From: CBDDHT01 sp965227905 | GTDB taxonomy: Bacteria; Pseudomonadota; Alphaproteobacteria; Rhizobiales; Methyloligellaceae | Direction: 5' to 3' | Length of the DNA: 64,000 nucleotides | Assembly: GCA_965227905.1 (NCBI GenBank) | Contig: OZ245780.1 | Coordinates: 2,728,001-2,792,000 of the forward strand | Shown: one piece after another, positions 1 through 9,068 of the stretch | How positions within the stretch are numbered: the first letter of the stretch is position 1 | Layout: each line of letters starts with the position of its first letter | The notes under the pieces: model-generated | The model's database searches: none | Seen by the model: only the letters and a program-made list of their open reading frames with translations | Told to the model about the DNA's origin: nothing | Translations under genes and position numbers: made by a program

Positions 1-2
1 CC

Positions 3-1031
3 GGGTCAGGCGGAAAGGATAGTTTTTACGCCTCCTGGGTGCTTAAGCATGAGTTCGGCATGCACCCTTTGACGATAACATGGGCACCGAACCTCTATAC
101 GCCCTGGGGTTGGCACAATTTCCAGGCCTGGACACAGGCTGGATTCGATAATGTGCTGGTCACCCCCAGCGGCACGACGCATCGGCTGTTGACGCGTCTC
201 GCAGTCGAAAACCTCTACCATCCTTTCCAGCCCTTTATCATTGGTCAAAAGATGCTGGCGGCCAAACTCTCAGTACTCCATGGTATTCCGCTCGTCTTTT
301 ATGGTGATACAGCTGCTGAACATGGTCAGCCGCCCGAAGAAGAGGTGAGTGGACAGTTAGAGTGGGACTACTTCATTTCTCAAGGCGATGCCGGCTCGCA
401 TATCGGTGGTGTTTCTCTCGAGCAGCTCTATGGCGATTACGGACTGAAGCCCAACGATTTGGACCTCTATCTGCCGCTCGATCCGGAGCAGGTCCGCGCA
501 GCAGGCACAACTGCATGTTATCTGGGTTACTATCTGAACTGGCATCCGCAAGGGGCGTACTATCTCACGGTGGACAACAGCAAATGGTCGCCGGCGCCTG
601 AGCGCACACCCGGAACCTACAACAAGTTCCAGAGCCTGGACGACAAGATCGATGATCTTCACTACTACACGACATTTATAAAATTCGGCATCGGCCGAGC
701 TTCCTACGAAGCCTCGGTTGATGTGAGAGCGCGTGACCTGACGCGTGAAGAGGCTGTTGCACTGGTCAAGCGCTATGACGGAGAGTGGCCAACGCGCTTT
801 CAGGACGAGTTGTATGAATATCTCAGCGTGCCGCAGAAGGAATTCCCGGAGGCTTTCGACCAATTCGAGCAACCGATAATGGATCACGACTATTTCATGG
901 ACCTGACCGATCACGCCCGCTCTCCCCATCTTTGGAAGCAGGAAGGGGGACGCTGGAAGTTACGCCATACAGTCGACGGTATCGATCTTGATCAACTGGA
1001 GCGCGACCCGCGTGCTGAGCAGGCAGCTTAG
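3..1031 (+). CDS. N-acetyl sugar amidotransferase, WbpG/PseA type (5' end missing)
   Basis: The reading frame is open to the left edge, so the start lies outside the window. The visible part begins with the ATP-pyrophosphatase loop SGGKDS (bases 6-23), the hallmark of N-type PP-loop amidotransferases. This family converts an acetamido group on a nucleotide-activated sugar to an acetamidino group, using ammonia from a HisH/HisF-like pair, as with WbpG in Pseudomonas O-antigen or PseA/LegA in flagellin sugars. Exactly such a pair follows 56 bases downstream. The 330+ residues after the loop match the usual size of about 375. The sugar substrate cannot be read from sequence; pseudaminic/legionaminic-type or ManNAc3NAcA-type sugars are the known ones. 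Confidence 0.9.
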   Translation, partial: GSGGKDSFYASWVLKHEFGMHPLTITWAPNLYTPWGWHNFQAWTQAGFDNVLVTPSGTTHRLLTRLAVENLYHPFQPFIIGQKMLAAKLSVLHGIPLVFYGDTAAEHGQPPEEEVSGQLEWDYFISQGDAGSHIGGVSLEQLYGDYGLKPNDLDLYLPLDPEQVRAAGTTACYLGYYLNWHPQGAYYLTVDNSKWSPAPERTPGTYNKFQSLDDKIDDLHYYTTFIKFGIGRASYEASVDVRARDLTREEAVALVKRYDGEWPTRFQDELYEYLSVPQKEFPEAFDQFEQPIMDHDYFMDLTDHARSPHLWKQEGGRWKLRHTVDGIDLDQLERDPRAEQAA

Positions 1032-1087
1032 GCCGCAGGCTCGACCATTCAACACCGCCATCACTTCTTAGTGGTCAGGACATCAAG

Positions 1088-1846
1088 ATGAGTATTCGTC
1101 TGATCGCAAGGCTCGATATTCGCAACGCCAATCTTATCAAGACGATAAATCTTGAGGGCGTGCGCCGGGTGGGGGACCCGAACGAGAGGGCTATCCAATA
1201 CTATCGAGACGGTATCGACGAGATCCTCTACATGGATGTCGTTGCGAGTCTGTATGATCGGAAATATCTCGGCGATATTGTCGAGCGGACGGCGGAGAAT
1301 GTCTTCGTACCGATCACGGGCGGCGGCGGCGTGAGATCACTGACCGATGTAGAAGAAATGTTGCGGCACGGTGCTGACAAGGTGGCGATCAACTCGGCTG
1401 CAACGCGTGATCCAGATCTTATCTCGCAAGTTGCGGATCGGTTCGGTTCACAATGTATGGTGCTGTCGATTGAGGCGAAGCGAAACGGTCCCGACAGCTG
1501 GGAAGTGTATCGGGACGGTGGACGCGAGCATACCGGGCTCGACGTTGTCGAATGGGCTGTCAAAGGGCAGGAGCGTGGGGCAGGTGAGATTTTATTGACG
1601 TCCATCGATCAAGAGGGAATGGCAAGGGGGTTCGACTGTCAATTGATCCGCGCCGTGAGTGAGAGCGTGACGATTCCGGTTATCGCGAGCGGGGGAATGG
1701 GGAGTCCGAGCGATGCCGTGATGGCGGTCGAGAAGGGTAAAGCGGACGCTGTGGCGATGGCATATGTTCTCCACTACGACAAGCATGATGTTGCCGACAT
1801 CCGACAGTCGATGTTTGATGCAGATATCGAAGTTCGGCTATACTGA
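1088..1846 (+). CDS. HisF-like cyclase paralogue, partner of the sugar amidotransferase
   Basis: A 252-residue (beta/alpha)8 barrel of the HisF family. It is placed between a WbpG-type amidotransferase and a HisH-like glutaminase, so its role is probably to channel ammonia for sugar amidination rather than histidine synthesis. Asp10 (IARLDI), Lys18 and the TSID/DQEG loop around residue 170 are kept. The second catalytic aspartate of HisF (Asp130 in Thermotoga) is replaced by Glu129 in LSIEAKR. Glycine-rich phosphate loops (TGGGGV near 78-82, ASGGM near 197) are present. The stop is one base before the next start. The genuine hisF would be expected elsewhere in a his operon. Confidence 0.9.
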   Translation: MSIRLIARLDIRNANLIKTINLEGVRRVGDPNERAIQYYRDGIDEILYMDVVASLYDRKYLGDIVERTAENVFVPITGGGGVRSLTDVEEMLRHGADKVAINSAATRDPDLISQVADRFGSQCMVLSIEAKRNGPDSWEVYRDGGREHTGLDVVEWAVKGQERGAGEILLTSIDQEGMARGFDCQLIRAVSESVTIPVIASGGMGSPSDAVMAVEKGKADAVAMAYVLHYDKHDVADIRQSMFDADIEVRLY

Positions 1847-1847
1847 G

Positions 1848-2489
1848 ATGGCGGTTTCCATCATTGACTATGGTGCAAGCAATCTTCTGAGCGTGGTGCG
1901 TGCCCTAAGAGCTTGCGGGCAGGAAGCCGAGATTGTCTCCAGTCCGGACTGCGTAGAGAAAGCGAAACGTCTGATACTGCCTGGGGTCGGTGCTTTTGGC
2001 GCATGTATGACTGGTCTTCGCGAACTGCATCTGGTCGAGCCGATCCAAAATGCGATAACAGCCGGCCGTCCTTTCCTCGGCATCTGTGTGGGGTGCCAGG
2101 TCCTCTTCGATGAAGGATTGGAGTTCGGTACGACTGAGGGCTTGGGAATTATCGCAGGTAAGGTCCAGCCGATTCCTGAATGCTCGGTCAGTGAAAGGCC
2201 TTTGAAGAGACCGCATATAGGCTGGGCCCCATTGGAGTTTCCAGCGCATCAGCCAGTGGGTCAGCGGGCAATCCTCGATCTGCTGCCTGAGCGGAACAGC
2301 ACATATTTTCTTCACTCCTTTCATGCTGTTCCGAGGGACGACACTTCGATACTCGCAACCGCACGTTATGGAGGACACGATCTCACAGCGGCCGTGCGAA
2401 AGGAAAATGTTGTTGGTTGTCAGTTTCATCCCGAAAAGAGTGGCGATGTCGGCCTGGCAATCCTGCGGAATTTTCTGTCACAACAATGA
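1848..2489 (+). CDS. HisH-like class I glutamine amidotransferase
   Basis: A 213-residue glutaminase with the full triad: nucleophile Cys80 in LGICVGCQ, and the His-Pro-Glu of CQFHPEKS near the C terminus. It would hydrolyse glutamine and feed ammonia to the HisF-like barrel and on to the WbpG-type enzyme. The ATG at 1848 is chosen because it starts MAVSIIDYGASN, the normal HisH N terminus, and lies one base after the hisF-like stop. An upstream in-frame ATG inside hisF would add 28 unrelated residues. The stop overlaps the next start (ATGA), indicating translational coupling. Confidence 0.92.
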   Translation: MAVSIIDYGASNLLSVVRALRACGQEAEIVSSPDCVEKAKRLILPGVGAFGACMTGLRELHLVEPIQNAITAGRPFLGICVGCQVLFDEGLEFGTTEGLGIIAGKVQPIPECSVSERPLKRPHIGWAPLEFPAHQPVGQRAILDLLPERNSTYFLHSFHAVPRDDTSILATARYGGHDLTAAVRKENVVGCQFHPEKSGDVGLAILRNFLSQQ

Positions 2490-4756
2490 TGACTGACACC
2501 AAAGAGCGGCAATCGACGGCAGGTCATTCTCTGTTGGTGCTGGGAGGCTTGTTGCTCGCCGCGATGGTTTTCGCCGGCGGGGTCACTTTTTTTGGCCCGG
2601 CGTTCGCATCATGGTTCAAGAGTGCTCTCGGCATCGGACTTGCCGCAGTGTTCCTCGGGTTCAGTCTGCTCACTCTCCACAGATTGGCAAAAGAAGGCGG
2701 ATTATCAATCGGCTTGAGTTTGCGTGCCGTGGCTGTGTCGGCAATTTTCTTGGTGGTGCTGACGCGCGGTGCACCACACAACAATCCACTGTTATCTGTG
2801 ACCTTTGAAACCTTCGGCGTAGAGGCGTTGGTCGGCTTGACTATGGCGACGGCCTTATTGGGTGTAGGGGCTGCTTGGCTTGTCTTGCGCGAGGCCGGAC
2901 CGGTCGACCTGGACGCTTGTTGTCAGCGATACTTTGTCCCCGGTTTGGCGGTCCTTGGTCTTTGCGCTGTCGCTGGCGCGGCTCAGCCAATTCTGGCAGC
3001 CTGGGATCAACCGAGCTGGAGTGATGCACTCTCCTATGAGCGCATTGCTCATGGTGTCGCGCTGGGTGAGCTTCCGGCAGGCCGATCCGACTACATGCCT
3101 GTTTTTCAATATGGCTCCGGCGCGCTTTACTGGAGCTTCGGTCATTTCTTTTTTGTCCAGCAATTGGCTAATCTCGCGCTTGCTCCCGTGACTGTCGTCT
3201 TGTTGGGGCTAGCGGCTGCCTGGATGTTTGGGTCGGCTCCCGCCGGGCTGGTGGCTTCCCTCCTTGCGGCGTCACATGATTATCTGCGCTATACACCGAA
3301 CATGTTGACGATCGAGAACTGGTATTTGCCGGCGATCGCTCTTGCCCTCTATTTTTCGGCGCGATTCCTGGCATCGCCGTCGCTCGGTCGGATTGTACTC
3401 GTTGCGCTCGCCGCAGGCCTGATCTTTGGTATCAGGGTGCAGGGGGCCTTTTTTTGTGCCTTCCTGCTCCTGGTACCATTGTTTGCGGCGGGGCTGCCGA
3501 TCGGTACGAAGTTACGCTACACGCTCGTGGCCGGTTTGATATTCATCGCGGCCCTGACCCCTTGGACTGTTCGCAACTTTGTTCAGGACGGACGCATCAG
3601 TCTTGGAACGACACAGGCTGGCGGTCAAATGGTCTTTACCACTGATCGACGCCCTTTCTACGGTATCCGCCGCGAGTTCGGAACTGCGGAGATCGCTCGG
3701 GAGTGGATAGAGCGTTACCCGGATGCCGCGGAGAGACGGGCGGCAATGGTGCGTGAAGGATGGCTTCGGCCGCTAACGGATCCGAAGCTTGTCTGGCTTG
3801 AGGCGGTTCCGTGGCGGACATTGGCCTTCTATGGATTATTGCCTCCTGGTGTCTGGGACGCGGCAGGTGTTCGGCCGACCGATTGGAAGACGGAGGGACT
3901 GAAGTATGCTCTGCAGATTGGTCCTGTGGCGATGCTGCTGTTGGCAAGTCTCATCGGATTGCTCTTCGCGCGACCTTACCGGGTCACGCTCTTCCTGGTC
4001 GGCGGCATCGGTGCAAATCTATTTGTCATCGTGTTCGCAGGATTTAGCGAGCCGAGATTGTCTTATCCGGTGTTTCCCTTGCACATGATACTAGCTGCGG
4101 CTCCATTCATCGCGCTGGTACCATTGCGCACAAAGACCGATTGGCCGAGGCAGCCAATGCGTCGAGCAGGTTGGTACAGTCGGTGGGCCGTCGGCGCCAT
4201 TGTCGTCGCGTTCGCCGTAGCCTTGTTGGCGCGGGCCCAATGGGGGGAGCGTTACGCTCTTCGTCCGTTGATGGCTGAAATCGATACAACAGGTGACGCG
4301 CGGATCGATCCAACGGTTGCCGATATCACCTGTACCCTACCACCAATTCTCGATGGTCCTATCGCCAACGGTTTCAGACGGTCTGACAAGCGTGTCAGAC
4401 TTCGGGCAGTACTCACAAACTATCATCTGCCGGTCAAATATTACGGTCTTGCCAGTGATGAACCGGGAACGGCTTTGCGTGGTTACCCGAAATTCGCATC
4501 CGATCCTCAAACTGAAACCTATTTTCAAGCAAGGGTCGATAAGGATGGTTGCGGGGAGCAAGCAAAAAAGGGCTTGGCTGTATTGCTAGGGGTTTCGCTT
4601 GCGGGAGCATCCAGCACAGAGATTCTGCGTGAACGAGATCTGGTCGAAATTCAAGGCGTTCTTAAAGCCGAAAAGGATGATGGCCGACTGCATTGGATGT
4701 GGATCGCAGGTAAGCAAGTCAGGCTGATCAAACGTGGCATTCGGTTGCGCCAATGA
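2486..4756 (+). CDS. Integral membrane glycosyltransferase, GT39/ArnT-like
   Basis: A 756-residue polytopic membrane protein with about a dozen hydrophobic segments through residue ~560, then a soluble C-terminal domain. This architecture is that of C-type fold glycosyltransferases (GT39/PMT, ArnT), which take sugar from a polyprenyl-phosphate donor on the periplasmic side. No individual catalytic residue is assigned with certainty. The ATG at 2486 overlaps the TGA of the hisH-like gene and encodes MMTDTKE. Earlier in-frame starts lie inside hisH. A GT2 enzyme of the GtrB/DPM1 type that could supply such a donor is encoded at 24474-25415. An O-antigen polymerase is a less likely alternative. 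Confidence 0.7.
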   Translation: MMTDTKERQSTAGHSLLVLGGLLLAAMVFAGGVTFFGPAFASWFKSALGIGLAAVFLGFSLLTLHRLAKEGGLSIGLSLRAVAVSAIFLVVLTRGAPHNNPLLSVTFETFGVEALVGLTMATALLGVGAAWLVLREAGPVDLDACCQRYFVPGLAVLGLCAVAGAAQPILAAWDQPSWSDALSYERIAHGVALGELPAGRSDYMPVFQYGSGALYWSFGHFFFVQQLANLALAPVTVVLLGLAAAWMFGSAPAGLVASLLAASHDYLRYTPNMLTIENWYLPAIALALYFSARFLASPSLGRIVLVALAAGLIFGIRVQGAFFCAFLLLVPLFAAGLPIGTKLRYTLVAGLIFIAALTPWTVRNFVQDGRISLGTTQAGGQMVFTTDRRPFYGIRREFGTAEIAREWIERYPDAAERRAAMVREGWLRPLTDPKLVWLEAVPWRTLAFYGLLPPGVWDAAGVRPTDWKTEGLKYALQIGPVAMLLLASLIGLLFARPYRVTLFLVGGIGANLFVIVFAGFSEPRLSYPVFPLHMILAAAPFIALVPLRTKTDWPRQPMRRAGWYSRWAVGAIVVAFAVALLARAQWGERYALRPLMAEIDTTGDARIDPTVADITCTLPPILDGPIANGFRRSDKRVRLRAVLTNYHLPVKYYGLASDEPGTALRGYPKFASDPQTETYFQARVDKDGCGEQAKKGLAVLLGVSLAGASSTEILRERDLVEIQGVLKAEKDDGRLHWMWIAGKQVRLIKRGIRLRQ

Positions 4757-4785
4757 CGAAACCCGCTCTTTCCTTGGATCATTGA

Positions 4786-5823
4786 ATGACGATATCAGAC
4801 GACAAGGCCCTTCTGGCAGCGCTTAAGCAAGGCGCCCTGACTGCGCCGAAAATCTATCAACCGGGCCCCTATTGGCAGCCCTATCAAGACCGAATGTTTA
4901 GCGAACTGGATCGGGAGACCGTTTCCGATTTTCGGCGTAATTCATTGATTGCAAAAGGCTTTTCAGACAATATTCGCCCGCTTCCGATCGACTGGGATGG
5001 AAGCTGGAAGTCGCGTCTCCTTGCTAAGGCAATGTGTCTTCCAGGACTTTCAGCAATTCGCGATCGTGATTCACAAGTCGTCACCGCAATGCATAAACGC
5101 GCCTTTCGATTTGAGGGGATGTACAGGATTGAGAGAGATAAGGCGTTGTTGGAGCAGGCGATAGCTCGATACGGCGGTTTTCCGAACTCTGTAGAGGGAG
5201 GATGTGAGGCCTTGGCGCCAGGCACAGACCTGGGTCTGGATGGTGATATTGCTGTTCACTATCTGCGCCTTATCGAACGTCTTTACAAATTCGATCCTGA
5301 GGATGCGCTGCAACCAAATACCTACTTCGAGATTGGCGGTGGTTTTGGAGCTATGCTCCACCTCATGCTTGAGTGGAGACCGAGCATCAAGAAAGCGATC
5401 CTGCTCGATATACCGCCTGTGATCTATGTGGCCACACAGTATCTTAAGCGGCACTATGGGGCGGCAGTACGCGACTATCGCGATACGATGGGTATAGAGC
5501 GCATTACTTTCCGCGACGACGATGAGCTGGAGATTATTTGCATACCGACCTGGCAGATTGAGTCTCTCGACGTGTCCATCGATCTTTTTCATAACGCGGC
5601 ATCATTTTCTGAAATGACAGCGGAGATCGTGTCCAACTATGCCGCTCACATCGAGCGCTTCTCAGGGCCTGAGACCGCGATCTGGCTGGTTCTGAACAAG
5701 CCGCGAGGGCATTGGAGTGTCGAAACAGCAGTTCCCGACAGCATTGGATCGGCGTTTGCCTGGGCGGATCTTGAGCCTCTGCCTGGGGACGATCTCTATT
5801 TATGGCGGCCTTCGGCGCGCTAA
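4786..5823 (+). CDS. Putative sugar O-methyltransferase
   Basis: A 345-residue protein resembling the 'putative sugar O-methyltransferase' family of polysaccharide loci. The SAM-binding glycine loop is FEIGGGFGAM (about residue 182). It is followed by LLDIPPVIYVATQYL, where the aspartate is expected to contact SAM ribose, and by a late LFHNAASFSEM segment that is usual for this family. It lies 29 bases after the membrane glycosyltransferase on the same strand and is probably the last gene of this transcription unit. Acceptor position and sugar are unknown. Confidence 0.75.
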   Translation: MTISDDKALLAALKQGALTAPKIYQPGPYWQPYQDRMFSELDRETVSDFRRNSLIAKGFSDNIRPLPIDWDGSWKSRLLAKAMCLPGLSAIRDRDSQVVTAMHKRAFRFEGMYRIERDKALLEQAIARYGGFPNSVEGGCEALAPGTDLGLDGDIAVHYLRLIERLYKFDPEDALQPNTYFEIGGGFGAMLHLMLEWRPSIKKAILLDIPPVIYVATQYLKRHYGAAVRDYRDTMGIERITFRDDDELEIICIPTWQIESLDVSIDLFHNAASFSEMTAEIVSNYAAHIERFSGPETAIWLVLNKPRGHWSVETAVPDSIGSAFAWADLEPLPGDDLYLWRPSAR

Positions 5824-5904
5824 ATAACTGCTCTTCGGTCAGGCCGTTCGCATTGGCTTCGAGATGCTGTCGAGTATTGGATTCTGAACTGGTGCTCTGA
5901 AAGG

Positions 5905-6852
5905 CTAGACGACGTCTCGGACTGGGACGGGTAGATCATTCGTATCCAGCCGTGGCAAGGCATAGTCGGGGTCGGTACCAATCCTGGTTTCGCTGCCCTT
6001 GGTTGTCAGAGCGAATGCGCAACCCCTCTCTTTGAGAACGTCTTGAACAGTGCTGTTGTAAGCGCCGTGCGGGTAACACATCACCCAATCCTTCAGCGGC
6101 GCTCCCATTTCCCGAAGAAACTTCAAAGATGCGTCGATGTCCGCAGCCTGGTCTGCCGGACTGAGCCGATCAAGCCAATAGTGCCTCGCCCCATGACTCC
6201 CGAAATACATGCCACCCTGAATCATGGTCTTCATCTGCTCAGGAGACAGATAGAGCTCATTTGCGAATGCGCGTGTATCCGATGAAACGATGGCGTGAAA
6301 CAATTCGGCCGTCAGTCTGTTGCGATGTTGCTCCGGCAGCCCACGCTGCATGATGCGTTTGACGAAAATCACATCTGCAGGATCGAACCTGGAAGGATGG
6401 GCCAAGTCTTTCCAGTAGTCTGCAAAGCTGGAGACATCTTCATCATGTTGATTGGCATCGATATAGGCCTTGATCCTGGCAATGAGCGCATCCGTGTTCG
6501 GCTCAACTGCTAGAATAAAGTGGACCTTGTTTACATCGAGTAGAGCGCGGTCCAGGACCGTTTCGCTCGTCGGAAAAAACGCGCCTTGCCATCCGCGGTC
6601 CTGCAACCGAGGAAAGACATTTGTATAGTGATCGATGTAACCATCGTCGAAGGTCAGCCAGGCGGCATCGCTGGGCAGATCATGGTCTCCTTTGACGGCC
6701 GCCGCGATTTCATCGGCCGTCACAACCGTGTGCTGATCTTCGATATAGTCCAGTTGCTCTTCAAACTCTGCCACAGTCCGGCCCTTGATGCCTGGATAGA
6801 GAGAGTGCTCCAAGTCCCGAACGTAATGGTACATTACGATCGATAGAGGCAT
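5905..6852 (-). CDS. NodB-type polysaccharide deacetylase
   Basis: A 315-residue carbohydrate esterase family 4 protein. Motif 1 is TFDDGY (residues 67-72) with the catalytic-base Asp and metal-binding Asp. The metal histidines are seen in SHGARH (His220, His224), and CYPHGAYN forms the later active-site wall. Some 150 residues separate motif 1 from the His pair, more than in minimal NodB domains. There is no signal peptide, so it may act on a cytoplasmic lipid- or nucleotide-linked sugar. Its ATG shares one base with the stop of the upstream methyltransferase (TGATG), so the two are co-translated. Confidence 0.88.
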   Translation of the reverse strand: MPLSIVMYHYVRDLEHSLYPGIKGRTVAEFEEQLDYIEDQHTVVTADEIAAAVKGDHDLPSDAAWLTFDDGYIDHYTNVFPRLQDRGWQGAFFPTSETVLDRALLDVNKVHFILAVEPNTDALIARIKAYIDANQHDEDVSSFADYWKDLAHPSRFDPADVIFVKRIMQRGLPEQHRNRLTAELFHAIVSSDTRAFANELYLSPEQMKTMIQGGMYFGSHGARHYWLDRLSPADQAADIDASLKFLREMGAPLKDWVMCYPHGAYNSTVQDVLKERGCAFALTTKGSETRIGTDPDYALPRLDTNDLPVPVRDVV

Positions 6853-7739
6853 CAGGCTGGCTTCTCGACTTCCAGCACAAATGTTGAGGAGTAAGGCACG
6901 AGCCGCTGATCTCTGACACCAATTTCGGCCATCGCAAGCGCAAAGTCGGAATGAAGCTCCGGCTGCTCTTTCTTCAATGTTGGCGTGACACCGTGATAGT
7001 GGACGGGAAAGATCGTCTTGGGCAGAAACCCTGCAGAGCGGAGTCGATAGACCAGGTCCCCGGGTGTGTATTGGTAGCGCGTATCGACGGCGATGCCGGT
7101 AATGGGATGCGATTTAGGCTGCGGGTCGATACGTTCGTGATCTCGTAAAGCTTCGAAGGCCTGTTCCTGCGAGTCGCTTTTCTCGAAGGCCACGGCCTCC
7201 AGAACCAAAGCGTCCAACGTCCCAAGACCGAGCTCGAGTGTTGTAAAGTCGTTCAGAGAGAATGCGTTGAACAAACGGTTGCGCGAACCGACCACGAGCG
7301 ACCCGCCGGGGCGTAGGAGATCGAAACTACGTCTATAGAATTGCATCATCTCATCGGCGGACAGATATTCAATCAGGCCCTGGCCGCTGATAACGTCGTA
7401 GGCATTCTCTTCGAATGGCGCATCGAAAAATGAGCCGCCAACAAACTTAGCTTCGACATTGGCCGCTTTCGCGTTGTCATTGCAGGTCTGGATCATTTCA
7501 TCTGCAAAGTCATTGCCCTCCGCAGTGAGGCCGAGCTTGGCGACATCGATGACAAGCTGACCTGTTCCACAACCAACATCAAGAAAGCGTCGGGCATCCT
7601 TTGCAGCCTCAACGACCTCGATAACGGCCCGGCTGCGACCTTGGATGACGCTGTGCCGTCCTGAGTTATCCGCAGATTTGCTCTGCCATTCTCCCGCGAC
7701 CTTACGGAAATACTGACGTGTCTGTTCCTGTTGGTCCAT
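6852..7739 (-). CDS. Class I SAM-dependent methyltransferase
   Basis: The SAM-binding motif LDVGCGTGQ is at residues 53-61, followed by a ribose-binding stretch (AEGNDFADEM) and a motif-III-like RPGGSLVVGSRN, the pattern of UbiE/Methyltransf_11-type enzymes. The start at 7739 (MDQQEQTRQYF) is preferred because homologous methyltransferases begin with this amphipathic region. An ATG at 7766 and one at 7820 are possible but have no clear ribosome site. It is the first gene of a two-gene leftward operon with the NodB deacetylase. The substrate is presumably a glycan precursor or its lipid carrier. Confidence 0.8.
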   Translation of the reverse strand: MDQQEQTRQYFRKVAGEWQSKSADNSGRHSVIQGRSRAVIEVVEAAKDARRFLDVGCGTGQLVIDVAKLGLTAEGNDFADEMIQTCNDNAKAANVEAKFVGGSFFDAPFEENAYDVISGQGLIEYLSADEMMQFYRRSFDLLRPGGSLVVGSRNRLFNAFSLNDFTTLELGLGTLDALVLEAVAFEKSDSQEQAFEALRDHERIDPQPKSHPITGIAVDTRYQYTPGDLVYRLRSAGFLPKTIFPVHYHGVTPTLKKEQPELHSDFALAMAEIGVRDQRLVPYSSTFVLEVEKPA

Positions 7740-8122
7740 GCCATGATGCTCTTTGTTGCTGCCCATTTTCTGCGGCACATCTAGCGCAATAGACTGCGGC
7801 GAGGACAGCAAAAAAAGCACAGAGTAGAGGCATTATTGTCGCATCCGTGATCGCGTACCATCGAACATGAGTCCGATTGGCCTACGCATGACAACAGGTG
7901 CATTCGGCTTGTTATCGTCTTGAGCGGTTTCCGCTCTTGCCACGCAAACAATTCCGTAAGGTTACGCACCGGCTATCGGTGGTAACGCATTGACTATAGT
8001 GAACTATTTTTAGACCCGGGCATGCAATCAAAGGTCCGTCTCCACGTCAATCTGCGACCGTTTTTTGTCTTGTCGTACCTAGAACTCGTCAACTCATGCT
8101 TCGCCGATTGATAAGTGCGACG
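7740..8122. other. Non-coding gap with small palindrome
   Basis: No convincing gene was seen. It should contain the promoter of the leftward methyltransferase/deacetylase pair. The only structure noted is a short inverted repeat, ATAGT-GA-ACTAT at 7996-8007, inside an AT-rich patch. Confidence 0.4.
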
Positions 8123-8362
8123 TCAATAATGAATTGATGGAGGTGCCGCGTCAGCGCCGGGCCCAACCACGACGTTGACATTTTGGCTCCGAAGCGCATT
8201 TGCGACGAATACTGCCGCCAAAGACAGTACGCTGCCAAAGGCAACGCCAGTTGCAAACGCCAAGACGGTTTGCCAGGGGAGGAAAAAGATACTGACAGCT
8301 AGACCATAGATCACGGTACATACCGCGATCAGGCTGCCAACCAGCAGCTTGTCGACGATCAT
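8123..8362 (-). CDS. Small two-helix membrane protein, unknown
   Basis: A 79-residue protein not recognised by family. Two hydrophobic segments (about residues 7-29 and 35-57) are separated by a short FLPWQT turn. A hydrophilic tail ends in GPGADAAPPSIHY. The ATG at 8362 is chosen because an AAGG ribosome site lies 7 bases upstream. A TTG at 8380 would add six residues and overlap that site. It stands alone between AT-rich gaps. Topology resembles small membrane stabilisers or holins, but function is not claimed. Confidence 0.55.
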   Translation of the reverse strand: MIVDKLLVGSLIAVCTVIYGLAVSIFFLPWQTVLAFATGVAFGSVLSLAAVFVANALRSQNVNVVVGPGADAAPPSIHY

Positions 8363-9068
8363 CGCATCTACCTTACGCAATACAAAAAATACGACTGAAT
8401 CGGTTCCTCAAGAATGTCGGGGCCAATCAAAGAAGAATGGCTGCAAGAGCACCTGAGAACTACGATTATCAAGGATAGTACAAACCAAAAACGCAAGTAT
8501 CAACGGCTTAGCGCAATATAGTATATTCGCAATTGCGCTTTATGTCTTAATAACAAGAAATTGTTGGGAAAAACGCGGTTTTCTGCCGAAGTTTCTGATT
8601 TGCAGATGGGTTCGAATGTGGCGCCAGATAAGTGATTTCGGCGGCATGCCAGGTGTCGTTGTCGCGGCCACGATAGGCAGGAGTGGTATTGCGGATGGTC
8701 AGCTCTGTTTGAGAGGGAACAACTTGATGCTGTGCATGCTGATTTCTCGTCCCGCCAATCGCTTTCGACACGTTGTTCGACTATGCAGATCTCTCTTGTT
8801 GAAGCAGCATCAGCGGTGATCAATTGGGAACGATGGGGCTACGAACAGGAGGAGTGGTGCTTAGAGTCAATTCGATTGCGATTCGCTCACACCTTGGCTT
8901 CCGCGTTGCCACATCAAGTCACCTCGCCGACACGTGCCTGGTAGCTGAACACCAGGCTCGTCCGCACATTTCCCACATTGCCGGTCGCATTTGGAACAAT
9001 AAAGCTCGTGTGGTCAGGGTGATGTCGTGTCCTATGCCCGTGGGCTTGCGCAGACTCCGGGAACAAAA
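8363..9068. other. AT-rich intergenic region
   Basis: About 700 bases without a supported gene. Short open frames here lack ribosome sites and coding-like composition. AT content is markedly raised from about 8380 to 8600. It includes the inverted repeat at 8510-8539 and presumably promoters for the small membrane protein (left) and the epimerase (right). Confidence 0.5.
8510..8539. repeat. 8-bp inverted repeat with 14-base spacer
   Basis: AGCGCAAT (8510-8517) and ATTGCGCT (8532-8539) are perfect inverted copies around an AT-rich centre. It lies about 150 bases upstream of the leftward small membrane-protein gene. It could be an operator or the stem of an RNA hairpin. No T-run follows on either strand that would make a strong terminator. 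Confidence 0.5.

Noticed and set aside
1088..2489. HisF/HisH as histidine biosynthesis genes
   Set aside because: No other his genes nearby, a WbpG-type amidotransferase directly upstream, and Glu replacing the second catalytic Asp of HisF.
8500..8823. Minus-strand open frames of 74-107 codons upstream of the epimerase
   Set aside because: No ribosome site, unusual composition and no coding signal; the region is AT-rich intergenic DNA.
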